A model generated the notes under the pieces. The model made no database searches and had not been told where the DNA came from. It saw only the letters and a program-made list of their open reading frames with translations. Below are positions 33,922 to 37,815 of a stretch of DNA of 37,815 bases, in pieces (positions within the stretch are counted from its first letter, which is position 1; every line of letters starts with the position of its first letter). Both the position numbers and the translations under genes were made by a program. Source of the stretch: Gnetum montanum. Its lineage: Eukaryota > Streptophyta > Gnetopsida > Gnetales > Gnetaceae. The DNA lies in contig MNCI01036654.1 in the NCBI GenBank assembly GCA_015680685.1, positions 153,932-191,746 on the forward strand, given 5' to 3'.

Positions 33922-34980
33922 TATTGCATTGAAAAAATTTAATGCTAGAAAACCAAATATTTTTTGGGAAATAATTTAACCTTAGATCCCACAAGCCTCA
34001 AAAAAGTGATTCAAAGCACCTTGGATGGTCTTGCCAATTACCCAAGGACTTAAAATTCATAAAACAAGTTAAATAAATTTGATTGAAAATGCAAATCTAG
34101 ATCCAGAGAAATAAAAAAAATAAACTTGAACTACACAAATGAACTACAATACTTTTTAAAAATAATATAGTGTTGTAAGAACAAAGTTCAAATAAGTACA
34201 AGTTTATGTGCTTATGATGCACAAGGTGCTACACAAAATATTTTTGAAGCTTGATTGGAGCTAATAGAGTGTTTTGTAGTCAACTTCTCTATATGGATGT
34301 TCCAAGTTATGCTCCCAAAGCTCCTCATTGATCTCCCTACACCAGATCTACTTTGTTTGTGGTAGAATGGTTTTTCAACTTTTTCTTGATTTGCACTACT
34401 CTAATAGTTTCTTTGCTCAACATAAATGCCAATTCTTTCCAAAAGTCCTTGTGAAGTAGTTAAGCTTGATTTATATAGGTCATTGGAAATCTAATTCATT
34501 GATGTAAATTTTTTCCATGATTACTGATAGATTGCTACAAATTTCTAACATTGCAAGCCATCCAACCTCAATGTATTTATCAATTTTGGTAAGTTTTACA
34601 CATGAAAGCCAATCACATATATGTTGGCTTCACCAAAAGTACACTATCCTCATCATGAAAATTAAAGCCCAACAATTTATACACTAGCTGTAGGTGGTCC
34701 CAGTATATAAACTACTATGGCTAGCATAAAAACCATGAAAACCCCAAAGCTGGTGATTTCCAAGGCATTTTCATCCTTCCCAAGCCTAGGTACATTCCTA
34801 ATATAACTTTTATCACCTAGAAAGTGAGGCAATCAAAGCTTATGATGTAACAACATTGCATTGACATTGTCCATCACCCCAATGAATTCACTAAGATCCA
34901 ATGAATTTGGGGTAGAAGACCCAGGGAATACTAACAGGCAAGCAACCCAAGAGAGGGTGCAAGTAGCAACATAGCTTCTT
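33922..34980 (-). mobile_element. Third LTR of the same family (minus orientation, right edge uncertain)
   Basis: Starts just after a primer-binding site (tattgcattg, aligned with tgttgtgattg of LTR B). It carries TATATAAAT on the minus strand at 34,468-34,476, about 550 bp from the edge as in LTR B. The body is not obviously similar to LTRs A and B, so it is a different or much older subfamily. The end is set at the AT repeat only because a different LTR starts there. Confidence 0.4.
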
Positions 34981-34981
34981 A

Positions 34982-34999
34982 ATATATATATATATATAT
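34982..34999. repeat. (AT)9 microsatellite
   Basis: Nine AT dinucleotides ending at the TG that begins the next LTR, compatible with insertion at a TA-rich target. Confidence 0.85.
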
Positions 35000-35426
35000 G
35001 AGAAATCACCTCAAGGAGAATGACTAACTTCGAATGAGGACCTTACAAACAAGTACCCAAGCAACCCCATAGACAACATTAGTAGCAGAGAAAAAATGCA
35101 TTTACAAGGGGATGCCTCATCCCCAAACCCCTCATGATTTGGTACAAGGTTCAACTTGACATTGCACCAAAACTATCTAGTCTTGGCTACCTACATATGT
35201 ATGAACACCATAGAATCAGGGCCATGTAGTTCTCCAAGTGAGGGTAGTATGAAGAAAAATTAGAGAGAGTTGCAACAGGAGGGTGTCCTGCTACTGGCTT
35301 GGTACCACCAAGCCAAGATGGGTTTTTTAACATTTGAGAGCCACCCAAGGGCACCTCAAAGTGTTCCATGGTCCTTGAACCATGAGGAGAGCCCAAGAGA
35401 ACGACTACCTTGAGACATCTCTCACA
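34999..35426 (-). mobile_element. Unrelated ~430 bp LTR with polypurine tract (minus orientation)
   Basis: In minus direction it begins TGTGAGAGATGTCTCAAGG immediately after a polypurine tract GGGGGAGGAT (35,427-35,436) and ends CCTTGAGGTGATTTCTCA. The two ends form imperfect inverted repeats of about 17 bases and have TG...CA termini. An LTR downstream of a polypurine tract is the best fit. A plant chromovirus-type element is possible, but no pol is readable upstream. A hairpin (TGGCTTGG, 5-base loop, CCAAGCCA) lies at 35,295-35,315. A small inverted-repeat transposon is the alternative. Confidence 0.5.
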
Positions 35427-35436
35427 ATCCTCCCCC

Positions 35437-37560
35437 ACACAAAAGAAGTGATGTCCTTGGAGTAGAGCCTAGGATAACTTCAATAGTACACTTCAAGTAT
35501 TGGTTTGGAACCCATCAACTTCAGGGAACCTATTAACTCAATTGGCATTAGGCTTGAAGGAAGATACCAACCCGAACACTTGATACGTCCTTCAATCCAA
35601 TACCTTGTATGAAATGCAAAGGGCACTTGGAGGAACCCCAAAGACTTTTCCTACTCTGTAATAAGTGGGAGTAGTCCAACCTAAAAGGGCCAACATCTTT
35701 AAGGTATTCCCTAGATCTATCCCTTCTTAGGTTTAGAGACTTATCTTGTTGCGTAGGTTCATACATATGCAGGAATATACTCTCTTCTTCCATAAGCCTA
35801 GCTGAGTTCATTCTTGAATGGCATCTTAGCATCCATCAATTTTCGTGATTTTTTATCTTTTATCATCAATTTTGAAGGCTCACCAGGGCCACTACCCATG
35901 GTGATGGACTTGGGAACATAAAATCAAGAGGAAGAACATGCTCCAAAAGAGCCATGTCTTCACAAGCAGCTCACTTTTGCCAGAACTCCATGTTCTGCTT
36001 CTCACATCTAGACCCATGGGGTCTTACCAACGTAACCATATAAGCATTGAATCCACACGTCTATACCATGCACATTTTTTTTCCATCGTGTCTATTCAAG
36101 CTAGTGTGAAGGGAGTTGAGCATGTTCTCCCCTCGAAAAAAGGTACAAGGATAGATCTTTTGAGCCTAACCTTGTCATCTGTAGACACACCAGCATTGCA
36201 TTCTTCATTTCACCATCCAACACTATTTCATTTCTATAGCCAAAAGAGACGATCCAAAATTTGTTTTGAAAGCTTCTCCAAGAGGCTACCATAGCATACA
36301 AACCCAATTTGTCATCAACATCCTTTGGGATTCTCCAACATCAAGAACGCCTACTCAAATGCTAGAACAAGTGGAGGATATGTTGGGTAGCCAACCCCAA
36401 GACAATCCTCCATACATGTCTCATGTGAGCCACTACCACATTTTCGATTGTAACCATAATGTCCCATTCATGGAAAAGGATCAAATGCACTTGCAAATTA
36501 CAAGCTATCCTTCCCACTATGAGATATGGAACAATCAACATTTTCTAAAAACTTAGTCTAAGAAAGCATATAGATCACCTCTGAGGACAACCAGCCACAA
36601 ATTCTCCAAAGAACATCTAGGTTCCTAGAGTGTAAATTTCCCTACTATGCCAAGAATAATTGCCATTCACAATCAACATCTTTCATTGGATTTTTGAACT
36701 TGAAGGAAGGATCCTCTTTGGGAGGTTTGTTCCATAAGTAAGTACAGTATCCCAGTTGCACCTTACTTATGATACATGCCCAAGTAGTCCACATAGCCAA
36801 TATAATCATATTGTCAAGTTGTTACCAACTAAGAGAAGACATGGATTTACAATTCTTACCCACATTTGATTCCACCTTAAGAAAAACTCAAGAAGTGAAA
36901 GAGTTCATCCCTCAAAAATTTTACCAAGAGGGATTTTTGTTTCATCTTGGGAGATCTGGGTTTTCATTTCGTACATCCTAGTCCAACCCATTTACAACAA
37001 TTGTGATACATAAGGTTGTACCATTTTCTATTACCATTTGGCCCAAATGATAAACACAAGTCAACAAGAAGATTTTGTCCATAGGAGAACTAGGTCCTCA
37101 AGATAGTTTTTACAAAGAACAGGCTTCACCAACATCAACTGCCAATTGAAAATAATACATGGCTCATCCCTAAAGGATTTTCAATAAGGATGGCCTACCA
37201 GAGAATCCCAGCAAGGAAGTTCCTCTAGAACCCCAAAAGTTAAGAGAGAGTACATAAGATCATGTCTTACTTACAAGAGAGAAGATATATACATTTAGGC
37301 TACATCAACAGCATAGCCTCACAAGGGAGGTTCCATGAATTCCACCATGGTAAAAACATTCTATCTCTGAAAACAAACATGAAGAGTTCATGAACATGGG
37401 ACTGTTGCTAGGAACAAGTCCTAGACATCAACTACATCTAGATCCCATTTAGGAAACAACTATCTTGAGACAACTTGCATTATTATTTCAAAAACTGAAG
37501 AGGGCATCCATCAGAATGGAGAATGACCCCTCATAGGATTAGAGAGTTACCAAGTAATAT
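35437..37560. other. Unassigned sequence, possibly degenerate internal part of the 34,999-35,426 element
   Basis: Open frames of 70-118 codons exist on both strands (for example minus 35,832-35,548, plus 35,938-36,294, plus 36,266-36,556). I recognise no domain in them, and none shows integrase, RT, RNase H or protease motifs. On the minus strand 35,910-35,780 reads MGSGPGEPSKLMIKDKKSRK onward for about 45 codons before stops. Composition is less T-rich and richer in C than the left part of the window. Confidence 0.35.
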
Positions 37561-37589
37561 AGTGCTTAGCCCTACTATCCCACTAGAGA

Positions 37590-37815
37590 GGTGATGAGTG
37601 GCGAGGTACCCCTACACTCAACCATACGAATACGAGCGTACACACGCGATCTGGTCAAACTCCGTAGACTAAATGCCTTAACGCCACAAGAAACACTTGG
37701 GGTTAATCGTTCGTTGTCTTCCCAGGCTTTCTTGTAAGTGTCACGGTGTATGGTTAAGCAAGTCTGAGGTATGTGATTTTTTTGGTATTTTCGGCTTATC
37801 TTCTATGCTACCAGG
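37590..37815. other. CG-rich terminal stretch
   Basis: Twelve CG dinucleotides were counted by eye between about 37,597 and 37,793, against very few per kilobase elsewhere. No coding frame or known motif was identified. It could be the edge of an unmethylated single-copy region, a gene 5' end, or a young insertion continuing beyond the window. Confidence 0.5.

Noticed and set aside
35938-36556. Possible gene on the plus strand
   Set aside because: Two overlapping frames of 96-118 codons lack domains or splice context; kept as unassigned sequence.

Overview
The window looks like nuclear DNA of a seed plant with a large, retrotransposon-filled genome. A gymnosperm (conifer-like) source is my best guess, from the very old Ty3/gypsy elements, T-rich introns, low GC and visible scarcity of CG dinucleotides. 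I found no intact host gene, rRNA, tRNA or CRISPR array. Nearly everything recognisable is decayed mobile-element sequence, with many in-frame stops, often TAG.

Two collinear copies of the same module lie about 20 kb apart. Reading + coordinates, each copy holds: (i) ~185-190 bp tandem repeats (remnants at ~950-1,700; a full array at ~18,000-21,600); (ii) a plus-strand gene of about eight exons with matching splice positions (A 1,750-7,332; B ~22,000-27,069); (iii) a ~0.7 kb spacer with copies of a ~29 bp repeat; (iv) a minus-strand gag-protease gene (A 8,060-11,655; B 27,780-31,444); (v) a leader; and (vi) a minus-oriented LTR (A ~12,163-13,700; B 32,639-~33,510). So in both copies the intron-bearing gene is antisense to gag-protease and lies immediately 3' of it.

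Between LTR A and the B array lies a minus-strand pol pseudogene (17,440-13,920) with reverse transcriptase, RNase H, a second RNase H-like domain and integrase. That order is typical of the Tat branch of plant Ty3/gypsy elements. It is bracketed by the same ~29 bp repeats that separate protease from the antisense gene. One reading is a single ~21 kb minus-strand element from LTR B (33.5 kb) to LTR A (12.2 kb), ordered LTR, gag-protease, antisense gene, tandem array, pol, LTR, followed by a second unit sharing LTR A. The other reading is two pol-less elements plus an unrelated pol fragment.

To the right of LTR B lie a second primer-binding site with a third LTR (33,898-~34,980), a different minus-oriented LTR of about 430 bp (34,999-35,426), about 2.1 kb of sequence I cannot assign, and a final CG-rich stretch from ~37,590.

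The most interesting object is the spliced antisense gene. I do not recognise its protein. Its two diverged copies share exon lengths (exon 6 is 138 bp in both), reading frames and splice positions, so it was a real gene carried with the retroelement.
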